Part shown: positions 45,430 to 54,863 of the stretch, piece by piece
Position numbering within the stretch: position 1 is the stretch's first letter
Layout of the letters: the number at the start of each line of letters is the position of its first letter
Assembly: GCA_965204525.1 (NCBI GenBank)
Contig: OZ241994.1
Coordinates: 2,046,001 to 2,110,000 of the forward strand
DNA: 64,000 nt
Source: Bin5 sp965204525
GTDB taxonomy: Bacteria > Chloroflexota > Anaerolineae > Caldilineales > Caldilineaceae
Direction of reading: 5' to 3'
Program-made: the position numbers and the translations under genes
Notes under the pieces: generated by a model
Databases searched by the model: none
What the model was told of the DNA's origin: nothing
The model's input: the letters and a program-made list of their open reading frames with translations, nothing else

Positions 45430-45731
45430 CTGCAGTGAAGGACACCTGAAACACAGTTCGATTCTTCACACAGTTTCCTCTCCTCTTCGCCCTTTTGGGC
45501 TCAGATTTCCTCCAAGACCATAACTGATTTCAGGTCAAGAACTCGCCTTCTTCGTTTGGTGTGCTGCGTTGACCGCGTTCGCGGTCATGGCATCAGGTGA
45601 AGAGCGTGCAGTGGAGCACCCACCCCCGCCGCGCAGCCATTGGCATAGTTTTGCGACTGCAAGGTTGCGAAACGCGGGCAAGATTCTATAATAGCGGGGC
45701 GGGACAGACCTAATTCAACAGGCAGAACACA
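45430..45731. other. Intergenic, two small hairpins
   Basis: About 300 bases between tdk and the acyl-CoA synthetase gene. GCCC-TTTT-GGGC at 45489-45500 and GACCGC-GTTC-GCGGTC at 45571-45586 are small stem-loops without T-tracts; one may help end the ribosomal operon transcript. No gene is recognised. Confidence 0.4.
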
Positions 45732-47270
45732 ATGAACCTCTTGACTCTTTTTGCGATTGGCCGCGAACGCCAGCCGGACAAAGTTGCGATCGAATTCAAG
45801 GATGCGCGCGGGCCGCTGGCGGCGCAAGAGCTGACCTTTGCGGAACTGCAACGGCAGGTGCGAAGATGGGCGGCTGCGTTTGCGCGGATGGGCGTGCAGA
45901 AGGGGGACCGGGTGGGGCTCTATCTGTGCAACCGGCCGGAGTTCGTGATCGCCTACCTGGCGACGCTGGAGGTGGGCGCGATCATGGTGCCGATCAATCT
46001 GCGTTATCGGCGCCGGGAACTCAGCCACATTTTGAACGATGCAGAGCCGGCGCTGCTGGTGATCGAGGACGAGCGCTGGCCGGTGCTGGATGAGATCGTG
46101 GGGATTGAAATCGGGCCGGGTCTGACGGTGCTGTCGGTTGACCGGTCAGAGAGCTGGCTGGAAGAGGCTGACGGCAAGGAGTGGAGCAGCGCGTCGCGGC
46201 CGCTGACGCGCGGTGAGGAGACCGCGCTGATCATGTACACGAGCGGCACGACGGGCGCGAGCAAGGGGGCAGTGCTGAGCCACAATCATGTGCTGGCGAC
46301 GGTGACGGGCCTGCTGAGCGCGTGGGCGTGGCAGGCGGATGATGTGCTGCTGCTGCCGCTGCCGCTGTTTCATACGCACGGGCTGGTGGTGGGACTGCAT
46401 TGCGCGCTGGCGATGGGGGCGACGGTGCGGCTGCGTACGGGATTCGATGCGACCGAGACGGTGAAGACGCTTTCGAGCGGCGGGGCAACGCTGTTTTTCG
46501 CGGTGCCGACGATCTATACGCGGCTGGTTGATTTTCTGGCAGAGGCGGATGAGGCGCCTTCTTTTGCGGCGATGCGGCTGTTCTGTTCGGGGAGCGCGCC
46601 GCTGCCGGCGGAGATTCACAATGCGTTTGAGCGGCTGACGGGGAAGCGGATCCTTGAACGCTACGGGATGACGGAGACGGGGATGAACTTCAGTAATCCG
46701 TACGCGGGGCCGCGCGTTGCGGGCACGGTGGGCACGCCGCTGCCGGGCGTGTTCGCGCGCATTGTGGACGCGGCGGGGCAGGACCTGCCGGCGGGCGAGG
46801 AGGGCGAGCTGCTGCTGCGGGGTAGCAATGTGTTTGACGAGTACTGGCGGGCGCCGCAGCAGACGGCGGAGAGTTTTGTGCAGGACGACCTGGGAAATCG
46901 CTGGTTTCTGACGGGGGACCTGGCGCGCATGGACCCGTTGTCGGGCTATGTGACGCTGCTGGGACGGCGGCACGAGCTCATCATTTCGGGCGGGCTGAAC
47001 ATCTATCCGCGCGAGGTGGAGGAGATGCTGACTACCTTTCCCGGCATCGAGGAAGCGGCGGTAGTGGGCGAGCCGGACGCGGAGTGGGGTGAGGCGCCGG
47101 TGGCGTATTTGGTGTGCAGTTGCGAGATCGATGAGGTGGATTTGGAGAGGTATTGTCGGGGGCAGCTGGCTTCGTATAAGCTGCCGCGGCGGTTGCGGAT
47201 TGTGGAGGAACTGCCGCGGAATGCGATGGGGAAGGTGCAGAAGCATCTGTTGCCGCGGGGTGGTGTCTGA
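45732..47270 (+). CDS. AMP-dependent acyl-CoA synthetase/ligase
   Basis: A 512-residue adenylate-forming enzyme that activates a carboxylic acid with ATP and CoA. The P-loop MYTSGTTGASKGA is near residues 168-180, the A5 motif ERYGMTETGMNFSNP and the A7/A8 segments FLTGDLARMDPLSGYVTLLGRRHELIISGG, with the hinge, follow; the A10 lysine lies in the C-terminal RNAMGKVQK. All core motifs are intact. The compact length and PINLRYR region fit malonyl- or medium-chain acyl-CoA synthetases; substrate is uncertain. A single gene, not clearly linked to the HicB remnant downstream. Confidence 0.92.
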   Translation: MNLLTLFAIGRERQPDKVAIEFKDARGPLAAQELTFAELQRQVRRWAAAFARMGVQKGDRVGLYLCNRPEFVIAYLATLEVGAIMVPINLRYRRRELSHILNDAEPALLVIEDERWPVLDEIVGIEIGPGLTVLSVDRSESWLEEADGKEWSSASRPLTRGEETALIMYTSGTTGASKGAVLSHNHVLATVTGLLSAWAWQADDVLLLPLPLFHTHGLVVGLHCALAMGATVRLRTGFDATETVKTLSSGGATLFFAVPTIYTRLVDFLAEADEAPSFAAMRLFCSGSAPLPAEIHNAFERLTGKRILERYGMTETGMNFSNPYAGPRVAGTVGTPLPGVFARIVDAAGQDLPAGEEGELLLRGSNVFDEYWRAPQQTAESFVQDDLGNRWFLTGDLARMDPLSGYVTLLGRRHELIISGGLNIYPREVEEMLTTFPGIEEAAVVGEPDAEWGEAPVAYLVCSCEIDEVDLERYCRGQLASYKLPRRLRIVEELPRNAMGKVQKHLLPRGGV

Positions 47271-47414
47271 ACTGTGATGTGTGGTACTGCAGAGATGGGC
47301 TGTGATTGAACTGTCACTGTTTTTTCTCGTTTTGGGGGGCAGGTCACTTGAAACATATCGTAAACATATGTGGAATCGCAGGGGCAAGAGGAGAACTGAA
47401 GGCAGGAGACCGTG

Positions 47415-47798
47415 ATGACCCGACAGTTGACAGCGATAATCGAACGCGAAGACGATGACTACGTTGCCCTCTGCCCGCAACTGGATATCGCCAGTCAGGG
47501 TGCAACCGCGTCCGAGGCGAGAGCAAATCTGAAGGAAGCTCTGGAACTGTTTTTCGAGTCGGCTTCAGCCGCCGAAACGCGCCCCCTTCACGCCTCGTCC
47601 CATTCTGATATGCCCCCCGCGGAGCCACAGCGCCGGGCGCATCCCAGAAGATTGTCTCTCTGCAAGCCACCCTCCCGTCCGGCGCAGAGAGCCCCCAACC
47701 AGCAACGCTTGATCGCCTTCAATCCTGAAAATCCTTTTGCGCCCGGTTCTGCGATGGCGATTGCCGCGACAGCAGCGATGACATTCCACTTGTGCTGA
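47415..47798 (+). pseudogene. HicB-family antitoxin, truncated
   Basis: The first about 54 residues are a canonical HicB-like domain: TRQLTAIIEREDDDYVALCP, then LDIASQGATASEARANLKEA and LELFFESAS. At the position of the palindrome CGGCTTCAGCCG (47560-47571) similarity stops; the rest of the frame to 47798 is Pro/Arg-rich and unlike the family, which normally continues with 15-20 more residues. No HicA toxin gene is found before or after. I therefore call a truncated gene, probably broken by insertion of a dispersed repeat. A product of about 127 residues could still be made. Confidence 0.65.
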
Positions 47799-47968
47799 AG
47801 TCAGTCCGTACAGCCGACCGCGCCGGGGCTTGGCTTCGACGCGGGACACGTGCTGGCGCTCCTGAGTTGAACCCCTTTGCAAACAGGATCTTACGTTCAG
47901 CCGACCCGGACCACGGCGGCGCCGGCGGTGTCAGCCTGCCACCGGCGCCGCGCTCTGTCCGGCGATCT

Positions 47969-50172
47969 CTATTCCGGCACCGTGGCCGTCGGAAAATTCT
48001 GTTGCCAGTCGCTCTTCTCGCCCGCCGCGTTCACCGCGCGGATGGTATAGTAGTACTTCCTCCCGGCCGTAAGCCCGCTGTGCGTGTACGATGTGCGGTC
48101 GGTTCCTCCCAGCGGTTGCCAGTCGGGCAGCGGGTACCACCACACCTGTAGTTCGTAGCGCACTGCGCCCGGAACAGCCTCCCAACTCAACTCGACCGCG
48201 TTCTCGCCGGCTTTGACTTTGGCCGTCAGCGCCGGCTCCGTCAGCGGGGATGCCACCGGCGTTGGCGTGGGTGTTGGCGTTGACGTCGGCAGCGGGGATC
48301 CGGACGCCGTTGGTACGGTCGCCGACGCAAAATCCTGTTGCCAGTCACTCTTCTCGCCCGCCGCGTTCACCGCGCGGATGGTATAGTAGTACTTCCTCCC
48401 GGCCGTAAGCCCGCTGTGCGTGTACGATGTGCGGTCGGTTCCTCCCAGCGGTTGCCAGTCGGGCAGCGGGTACCACCACACCTGCAGTTCGTAGCGCACT
48501 GCGCCCGGAACAGCCTCCCAACTCAACTCGACCGCGTTCTCGCCGGCTTTGACTTTGGCCGTCAGCGCCGGCGCTGTCAGCGGGGATGCGACCGGCGTTG
48601 GCGTGGCTGTTGGCGTCGGGGTAACCGGAGATGGCGCCTGCTGCTGCGGCCGTGAGCCTTGGTTCTGCTGTGGCTGCGCCGTAGCGGTGGCTGTCGGCGT
48701 TGGCGTAGCTGTCGGCGGCGCCTGCTGCCCGGGCGGCTGTGACCGCTGCGGCTGTGTGCCTGGGTCTTGGCCTTGGACCTGCTGCGGGCCCGCGTCGGTG
48801 TCGTGGATGGTGACGGTGTAGGACGTTCCCCAGCTCCCGACGCTGCCCGCAGTGAGCCAGTTGGGCAGCGCGCTCGCGTCTATCGACACCGTGAAGTCCT
48901 CCAATTCATCGGTGTCGCCGTCCTCCGGTATCGTGATCGTTCCCTGGGCGGATGGCAGGGGCCCGTTGATGGTGAGCGCTAGGGGCCCGGAGTAGTCGGC
49001 CGGCTCCGCCGTTCCCGGCGTGTACCGCAGGGGGATGTTCACGTCGCCATGCACCCTTCTCGACATGCGCACGGCGACAGACGCATCCTCTCCCTCATCT
49101 ATCACGTTGCGCGGGCCGACAGACAGCGCCACCGTGGGCAGCGGCACGTCGTTGTCGATGACGCTGATCTTCACGTGCGCAGTTCCCGGCAGCACACCCA
49201 CCGGCAGGTCCGGGCTCAGTTCCACCGACAGGACCTCGTCGTACTGGCCCTCGGTCCAGATGGAACCGTCTCCGTCGTCGTCTTCGGCTATGGAGAAGGT
49301 AGCATTGCCGGTGGTCTGGCCGGCGGCGATGCTGATGGAGGAGCCCCCCTCAACCAATCCGTGCCCGTGGATGGGAATGGCCACCGTGCTGGTCAGCGGC
49401 GCCGAAAGGGTGACGCTCAGCGTAAGCGCGTCGCCCTCCAGAACCGGGTTGGGCGAGGCCGACAGCGACACTGTGGGCACGTCGGTCCGGGGCGCAACCA
49501 GGCTGAGGGTCACCGTGCCGCCCATCGCCGTCCAGCTGAAGTCCGTGTCCCTCCAGCTGATATGGCGTCTACTGCTCGAGGTATCTGCCTGAAGCCTAAG
49601 CTCAATGATGTTGGCGTCCTGCAGGGACAGCCAGGTGTCGCCGCCCACCACAAGCGTCCAGTCCGTGGGGAGGGGCTTGCTGACTATCATGCCGAGGCTC
49701 TGGCCCGTGCCGACACTGGCGTCCGGCGCCGTAAGGGCAACCAACTCGATCTCATAGGACGTGCCGCCGTGGGTGAAGGTGTGCGGCGAGAGGTGAACGG
49801 AGCACAAAAAGTCGGTGTTCCTAAAGGATACCTCTGAGCCGTCGGTACTATGTGTTCGGGGCTTGTTGCACCCCAGGTAGTGGCCGATGTCCTGCACCGT
49901 CAGGGTACCGGTCCAGACCGTCTCCCCGATGGTGGACGGGACCTGCGCCTGGGCGGGAGAAGCGCCGTCAGCGACCAGGAAGAGCGCCAGGGCCACCAGC
50001 GCGGCGGCCAGCAGAAGGAGGCGAGAGCGGTTGCGGAAGGAGGCCTGTGTCCATAGCGGGCCTCCTGCGGTCGTCAGGCGGGGAGGGAATGGAACGCATG
50101 TTCGGGGGGGGGGGGGGTAGACGGCCTCTGCAGGCGGTGCGGATCCGGGTGGGCCTCGGTCAGGCTTCTCAT
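47969..50172 (-). CDS. Surface-exposed Calx-beta/fibronectin III protein, gated by a C14 tract
   Basis: From 49996 the frame encodes 675 residues: signal peptide core (ALVALALFLVADGASPAQA), an N-terminal beta domain, two Calx-beta-like domains (DVPTVSLSASPNPVLEGDAL; LPTVALSVGPRNVIDEGEDA), Pro/Thr linkers and two near-identical fibronectin III domains. The real translation start is probably ATG 50172, with AGGAGGT nine bases upstream. From it the frame crosses a run of 14 C (minus strand; 50117-50104), and at 14 C it stops at TGA near residue 33. One more C, or two fewer, would join it to the main frame and give about 734 residues with a Pro-rich leader and the full hydrophobic signal. So it is either phase-OFF or a sequencing miscount. 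The start 49996 is only a late GTG within the signal peptide. Confidence 0.7.
48001..48628 (-). repeat. Near-identical duplicated fibronectin III unit, period 336 bp
   Basis: Bases 48001-48292 and 48337-48628 are nearly the same (I count only a few differences, such as CAGTCGCTC versus CAGTCACTC), offset by 336 bp or 112 codons. They encode fibronectin III domains (ALTAKVKAGENAVELSWEAV, SYTHSGLTAGRKYYYTIRAV) identical for almost 80 residues, plus the following linker. Confidence 0.9.
50104..50117 (-). repeat. Homopolymer G14 (C14 on the coding strand)
   Basis: Fourteen consecutive G on the plus strand, the longest homopolymer noticed in the window, placed inside the presumed leader codons of the surface protein gene. 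With this count the reading frame from ATG 50172 is not in phase with the main frame. Confidence 0.95.
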
Positions 50173-50662
50173 GTTGCTATACCTCCTAAGGTGATGGCAG
50201 CATGCCATGTCCGCCCGACCTCTGACGCCGCGGATGGCATGGGGCGAAGTCCAGGCGGATTGTGGCTACCGTTCGGCGAAAGCGGTGCACGATTACAACT
50301 CAAAAGAGCAGAGGCATAACGGCACGACAGTAGTATACAGCATTTTGCGTGACATGTGTGTGAAAAATGGCTGTATTTTCGCGTCAGTTTCGTACCAGTA
50401 TTGTGCCAATGTGTGACTAAGTGGTAGAATCGGGGAGGTCTGGGCCGCAGACGTACCGTATCAGGGCCCGTTTTCGGCTGCTGCGCTTACGTCTGAAGCG
50501 TGCGGCGCGGCTTCATATCCGGCTAGGGAAGGGATCAAGAAACCGGCCGACGAACCCGTACAGGAGATAGCGACCCACAGCGCCGGCCTGATTGACAAAC
50601 TGCACTGCCAATGCTAACGTATCGACAAGACCGCATCGTGCTGAAAAGGAAACACAAAAATC
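50173..50662. other. Divergent intergenic region upstream of the surface protein
   Basis: About 490 bases. On the minus strand TATACT lies at 50338-50333, a good -10 box, but the -35 region is poor; it may drive the surface protein. The right part is unremarkable. No gene is recognised. Confidence 0.4.
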
Positions 50663-50914
50663 ATGGCTGCCACCACGAATGAAGGGGAGCGGATTCAGCA
50701 AGTTGAAAGAGATGTCAGTGAGCTGAGAGGAGCCTATCAGCACCTGGCTACCAAAGCGGATGTTGAAGGGACGAAAGTTGAAATTGCAGAGACAAGAGCG
50801 GAGCTTAAAGCGGATATTGCAGAAATACGAGGTGAACTGCGGCTGATGAACTGGTTCATGGGTCTTACCTTGGCAGCCGTCGTCTATCCCCTGTTGGAAA
50901 GAATCTGGACGTAG
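50663..50914 (+). CDS. Small coiled-coil protein with C-terminal membrane segment
   Basis: An 83-residue protein. Residues 8-60 form a charged heptad-like coiled coil (RIQQVERDVSELRGAYQHLA, KVEIAETRAELKADIAEIRG) and residues 63-78 a hydrophobic segment (WFMGLTLAAVVYPLL). The arrangement resembles XhlA/DUF1640-like small proteins. A purine-rich AAGGAAA lies upstream but is somewhat far. Function unknown; probably real because of its regular composition. Confidence 0.6.
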   Translation: MAATTNEGERIQQVERDVSELRGAYQHLATKADVEGTKVEIAETRAELKADIAEIRGELRLMNWFMGLTLAAVVYPLLERIWT

Positions 50915-51064
50915 CGAATCGATTGGCTGACCCATCCCGCGCCAAGTGTCGCTCGTCTCCAGCTTCCGGCATCCCTTCCCCAAACATAATCACAGCCCAT
51001 CCCCGAATCCCACAAATCACAGTTCAGACAACGAACAAAATCGAAATACATCTGGCATAAACTG

Positions 51065-51301
51065 CTACTTCGACATGAACTCTTCAAATGTCTGATTTGT
51101 CAGATCAAGATACAGGGAGTCCGCGCAAAGAGAAGCATCTTCCGTCCAAAGGACTTCGCCGTATTCCCCGATTTTGACCTGTTCAAATACGGCTGCTTTC
51201 TGCCAGTCAGCAAACAGTTCGGTATCGACCAGATCAGACAGATCAATAACGTTAAGGTCAGTGACAAAAATTTGAAATACTTTGTCCCTCCCTGCGATCA
51301 T
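51065..51301 (-). CDS. DUF2442 domain-containing protein
   Basis: A 78-residue protein with the DUF2442 pattern: a short beta-strand start (VFQIFVTDLNVIDLSDLVDT), FADWQKAAVFEQVKIGEYGE and VLWTEDASLCADSLYLD. Such proteins often accompany DUF4160 or other toxin-like partners; none is present here. I start at the ATG at 51301, because the longer frame (to 51337) would overlap the divergent acyl-CoA dehydrogenase start. Confidence 0.75.
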   Translation of the reverse strand: MIAGRDKVFQIFVTDLNVIDLSDLVDTELFADWQKAAVFEQVKIGEYGEVLWTEDASLCADSLYLDLTNQTFEEFMSK

Positions 51302-51308
51302 ACACCTG

Positions 51309-52487
51309 ATGTCACTCTCTCCTGTTGAACTCGACACAAGCGTCCATTACCCCGAACTGCGGCGGGGCGTGCGGCAGTTGTGCGCCCGGTTTCCGGATCC
51401 GTATTGGCGGCGGCTGGACGCGGAGCGGGCCTACCCGGTTGAGTTCGTGGAGACGATGACCGCAGCCGGCTTTCTCGCCGCGCTGATCCCGGAGGCGTAC
51501 GGGGGCGGGGGCGCGACGGTTGCGGAGGCTTCGGTTATCCTGGAGGAGGTCAACCGCAGCGGCGGCAACGCCGGCGTCTGCCACGCGCAGATGTATGTCA
51601 TGGGCGCCCTGGTGCGGCACGGTTCGGATGAGCAGAAGGAGCGGTGGCTGCCGCCGCTGGCGGAGGGAAAGCTTAGGCTGCAGGCGTTCGGCGTTACGGA
51701 GCCGACGGCAGGGTCGGATACGACGCGCATCCAGACGCGGGCGGAGCGGGACGGGGAAGAGTATGTGATCACGGGCCAGAAGATCTGGACGAGCCGGGCG
51801 GAACATTCGGACCTGATGTTGCTGCTGGCGCGCACGACGCCGCTGGAGGCGGTGAAGAGACGCACGGAAGGGCTGTCGCTCTTCCTGGTGGACCTGCGCG
51901 GGGCGGACGAACGGGCGTTGACTATCCGGCCGCTGGAGACGATGATCAACCATCATACGACGGAAATCTTTTTCGACGGGCTGCGGGTGCCGGCTGGGAA
52001 CCGGATCGGCGAGGAGGGCATGGGCTTCCGCTATATCCTGGATGGGATGAACGCGGAGCGGATCCTGATCGCGGCCGAGTCGATCGGGGATGGGGGCTGG
52101 TTTATCGAGCGTTCGGTGGCCTATGCGAACGAGCGGATTGTGTTTGACCGGCCGATCGGGCAGAACCAGGGCGTGCAGTTCCCAATCGCGCAGGCGTACG
52201 CCAATCTGCGGGCAGCCGATCTGATGCGCTGGCAGGCGGCGGAGCTGTTTGACAGCGGGGCCCCCTGCGGCGCGGAGGCAAATATGGCGAAGATGCTGGC
52301 GGCGGACGCGGCGTGGGAGGCGGCCAACGTCTGCCTGCAGACGCATGGCGGCTTCGGCTTTGCGAGGGAGCACGATGTCGAGCGCAAGTTTCGCGAGGCC
52401 AAGCTCTACCAGATCGCGCCTGTCTCGAACAACCTGGTGTTGTCCTATCTGGCGCAGCATGTGCTGGGGCTGCCGCGATCGTATTGA
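51309..52487 (+). CDS. Acyl-CoA dehydrogenase
   Basis: A 392-residue flavoenzyme that oxidises an acyl-CoA to its enoyl form. FAD and substrate segments are visible: QAFGVTEPTAGSDTTRIQTR and ITGQKIWTSRAEHSDLMLLL, with RPIGQNQGVQFPIAQAYANL and MQTHGG-like LQTHGGFGFAREHDVERKFR in the C-terminal helical domain. The usual Glu of YEGTS is absent; the corresponding region reads YQIAPVSNN, so the catalytic base must lie elsewhere as in isovaleryl-CoA dehydrogenases, or it is altered. First in a run with CoA-transferase and MaoC genes. Confidence 0.9.
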   Translation: MSLSPVELDTSVHYPELRRGVRQLCARFPDPYWRRLDAERAYPVEFVETMTAAGFLAALIPEAYGGGGATVAEASVILEEVNRSGGNAGVCHAQMYVMGALVRHGSDEQKERWLPPLAEGKLRLQAFGVTEPTAGSDTTRIQTRAERDGEEYVITGQKIWTSRAEHSDLMLLLARTTPLEAVKRRTEGLSLFLVDLRGADERALTIRPLETMINHHTTEIFFDGLRVPAGNRIGEEGMGFRYILDGMNAERILIAAESIGDGGWFIERSVAYANERIVFDRPIGQNQGVQFPIAQAYANLRAADLMRWQAAELFDSGAPCGAEANMAKMLAADAAWEAANVCLQTHGGFGFAREHDVERKFREAKLYQIAPVSNNLVLSYLAQHVLGLPRSY

Positions 52488-52528
52488 GTGTTGGGTAGCA
52501 TTTGAGCAGAGGTGAACACACTTTTCTG

Positions 52529-53707
52529 ATGGCTTTGCCACTGTCACATATAACTGTAGTCTCATTGGAGCAGGCGATTGCGGCGCCGCTGGCGACGCGG
52601 CATCTGGCCGACCTGGGGGCGCGGGTGATCAAGGTGGAGCGGCCGGGCGACGGTGATTTCGCGCGTCATTATGACGCGGCGGCGCGGGGTCTGTGCAGCC
52701 ACTTTGCGTGGGCGAACCGTTCGAAGGAGTCGATCACGTTGGACCTGAAGGCGGCGGCGGGCAAGGAGGTCCTGGCCCGGCTGCTGGAGAGGGCCGATGT
52801 TTTCGTCCAGAATTTGGCGCCGGGCGCGGTGGAGCGGTTGGGCTTCGACAATGAACGGCTGCGCAAGGACTACCCCGATCTGATCGTGTGTCATGTAAGC
52901 GGGTACGGCGCGGACGGGCCCTACCGCGATAAGAAGGCGTACGATCTGCTGGTCCAGGCGGAGACGGGCGTGGTCTCGGTGACGGGCAGTGAGGACGAGG
53001 CGGCCAAGGCCGGGATTCCGGTGGCGGATATTGCCGGGGGGATGTACGCGTACAGCAGCATTCTGGCCGCGCTGCTGCAGCGGGAGCGCGACGGTGGTGG
53101 GTGTGTGCTGCATGTTTCGCTGTTCGACGGGCTGTGCGATTGGATGGGTTTTCCGGCCTACTATGCTTTGGGAGAGACGTCGCTGCCCCGGACGGGGGCC
53201 AGCCACGCGGCGATCGCGCCGTACGGGCCCTATGCAGCGGGCGACGGACGCACGATCCTGTTCTCGATTCAGAGTCAGCGGGAGTGGGAGCAGTTCTGCG
53301 CGGTAGTTCTGGAAAGGCCTGGCTTTGCGAGCGATGTTCGCTTCGCAGACAATACGCGACGTGTGCAGAATCGGGCGGCGTTGCAGGAAGAGATCGAGTC
53401 GGTCTTTGCGGGTATGACGGCAAAGCAGGTTGCGGGACGGATGGCGCGGGGGCAGATCGCGTACGCGGAACAGCGGGAACTGGAGGAGTTCTGGGAACAT
53501 CCGCAGCTGCTGGCGCGGGGCCGTGTAGAGGAGGTAGAGTCGCCGGTTGGGCCGCTGCCAGCGCTGCAGCCGGCGACAACGAGCAACGAATGGCCGCCCC
53601 GCTTTGACCCGGTCCCGGCAACAGGAGAGCACACACGGGCGCTGTTGGCCGAGTTAGGCTACAAGTCGGATGAAGTCGAGCAGTTGGAGCGGGATGGCGT
53701 TGTATGA
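52529..53707 (+). CDS. CaiB/BaiF family (class III) CoA-transferase
   Basis: A 392-residue enzyme moving CoA between carboxylic acids. Motifs include the N-terminal VVSLEQAIAAPLATRHLADL block, GARVIKVERPGDGDFAR, and VADIAGGMYAYSS, where Asp167 corresponds to the catalytic Asp of the family. The frame is open to a TTG at 52502. It lies 41 bases after the acyl-CoA dehydrogenase and 51 bases before the MaoC gene. The trio resembles dicarboxylate-CoA (for example mesaconyl- or succinyl-CoA) conversions; the exact acid is unknown. Confidence 0.92.
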   Translation: MALPLSHITVVSLEQAIAAPLATRHLADLGARVIKVERPGDGDFARHYDAAARGLCSHFAWANRSKESITLDLKAAAGKEVLARLLERADVFVQNLAPGAVERLGFDNERLRKDYPDLIVCHVSGYGADGPYRDKKAYDLLVQAETGVVSVTGSEDEAAKAGIPVADIAGGMYAYSSILAALLQRERDGGGCVLHVSLFDGLCDWMGFPAYYALGETSLPRTGASHAAIAPYGPYAAGDGRTILFSIQSQREWEQFCAVVLERPGFASDVRFADNTRRVQNRAALQEEIESVFAGMTAKQVAGRMARGQIAYAEQRELEEFWEHPQLLARGRVEEVESPVGPLPALQPATTSNEWPPRFDPVPATGEHTRALLAELGYKSDEVEQLERDGVV

Positions 53708-53758
53708 GGCACAACGGCGGGTCTGGGTTGTCTGCCTGAGCGTAGAAAGGGAACTGAA

Positions 53759-54262
53759 ATGTCCACACAGGCAGATGGCCGGGGACGCTACTTTGAGGAT
53801 TTCAGTGTCGGCAACCTGTTTGAGCACAGGCTGGGGCGCACGGTGCTGGCGGCGGATAACGTGTGGTTTACGCTGCTGACGGTGAACCCGAACCCGATTC
53901 ATTTTGATGCCCACTACGCCAGCCAGACGGAGTGGGGGCGTCCGCTGGTGGATTCGACCTTCACGCTGGCGCTGGTGACCGGGTTGTCGGTGGCGGACAT
54001 TTCGCAGAACGCGGTCAATCTGGGCTGGGACGAGGTGCGGCTGCCGGCGCCCGTGTTTGAGGGCGACACGATCTACGCCCAAAGCGAGGTGTTGCATCTG
54101 CGGCCGTCACAGAGCCGGCCGCAGCAGGGGATTGTCACGGTGCGAACGGTTGGGTTCAATCAGGACGGGGTGGTCGTTATCGAGTTCAAGCGCACGCTAC
54201 TTGTCTACAGGCGCGGTCATGGTCCGAAATCTGGTCGACCGGTTGTTCAGGATTCTGCATGA
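53759..54262 (+). CDS. MaoC-family enoyl-CoA hydratase
   Basis: A 167-residue hot-dog fold hydratase. The hydratase motif region reads NPNPIHFDAHYASQTEWGRP, containing the conserved Asp/His pair and the downstream Gly that form the active site; VLAADNVWFTLLTVN and the final VRTVGFNQDGVVVIEFKRTL are typical. ATG 53759 follows GAAAGGGAA. Third gene of the CoA operon: together the products could activate a carboxylic acid, dehydrogenate it and hydrate the product. Confidence 0.9.
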   Translation: MSTQADGRGRYFEDFSVGNLFEHRLGRTVLAADNVWFTLLTVNPNPIHFDAHYASQTEWGRPLVDSTFTLALVTGLSVADISQNAVNLGWDEVRLPAPVFEGDTIYAQSEVLHLRPSQSRPQQGIVTVRTVGFNQDGVVVIEFKRTLLVYRRGHGPKSGRPVVQDSA

Positions 54263-54353
54263 CGGGAAGCAGAGGAAAGGGCCGTCAAGGCATTCCAGCA
54301 TCAGCAGAGTGTCCACGATTGATACCGACTTCAGGTCCGGCTCTCACGACCTA

Positions 54354-54863
54354 ATGATGATCCGCCTGGAGACGCCGCGACTGACGCTCATCGCACTGAC
54401 GGTGCAGCAGATGCGCTGGCAGCGGGACGACTTTGCCCGGCTGGAGCAGGCGCTGGGCCTGGCGGCGAGCGGGCAGCGGCTGGAGGACGAGTTGCGGCCG
54501 ATCGTTTCTCGGGCGATCAGCCAGATACGACGCCGGCCGCACCATGTACACTGGCATTGCCAGTGGGCGGCGGTGCTGAAGGAGGAGCGGCGCATTGTCG
54601 GCAGCCTGGCATTCAAGGGCCCGCCAAACCGCGAAGAAGCAGTGGAAATCGGGTACGGGTTTGATCCTTCTTACCACAACCGCGGGCTGGCGACTGAGGC
54701 GGTCGGCGAGATGGTACGATGGGCGTTGGGTGAGGATAGTGTGGAAGCGGTGATTGCGGAGACGGCCAATAGGAACGTGGCGTCGATGCGGGTGTTGCAG
54801 AAGGTGGGGTTTGTGATTACGTCGGCGACGGATCGGTATCTGTATTGGAAGACCAGTGGTTAG
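54354..54863 (+). CDS. GNAT acetyltransferase, RimJ/RimL type
   Basis: About 169 residues. RLETPRLTLIAL begins the fold; the acetyl-CoA site is in EIGYGFDPSYHNRGLATEAV, and NRNVASMRVLQKVGF is a diagnostic C-terminal motif of RimJ/RimL-like N-acetyltransferases. Likely starts are the tandem ATGs at 54354/54357; the longer open frame upstream overlaps the MaoC gene and is not believed. Substrate unknown. Confidence 0.88.
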   Translation: MMIRLETPRLTLIALTVQQMRWQRDDFARLEQALGLAASGQRLEDELRPIVSRAISQIRRRPHHVHWHCQWAAVLKEERRIVGSLAFKGPPNREEAVEIGYGFDPSYHNRGLATEAVGEMVRWALGEDSVEAVIAETANRNVASMRVLQKVGFVITSATDRYLYWKTSG

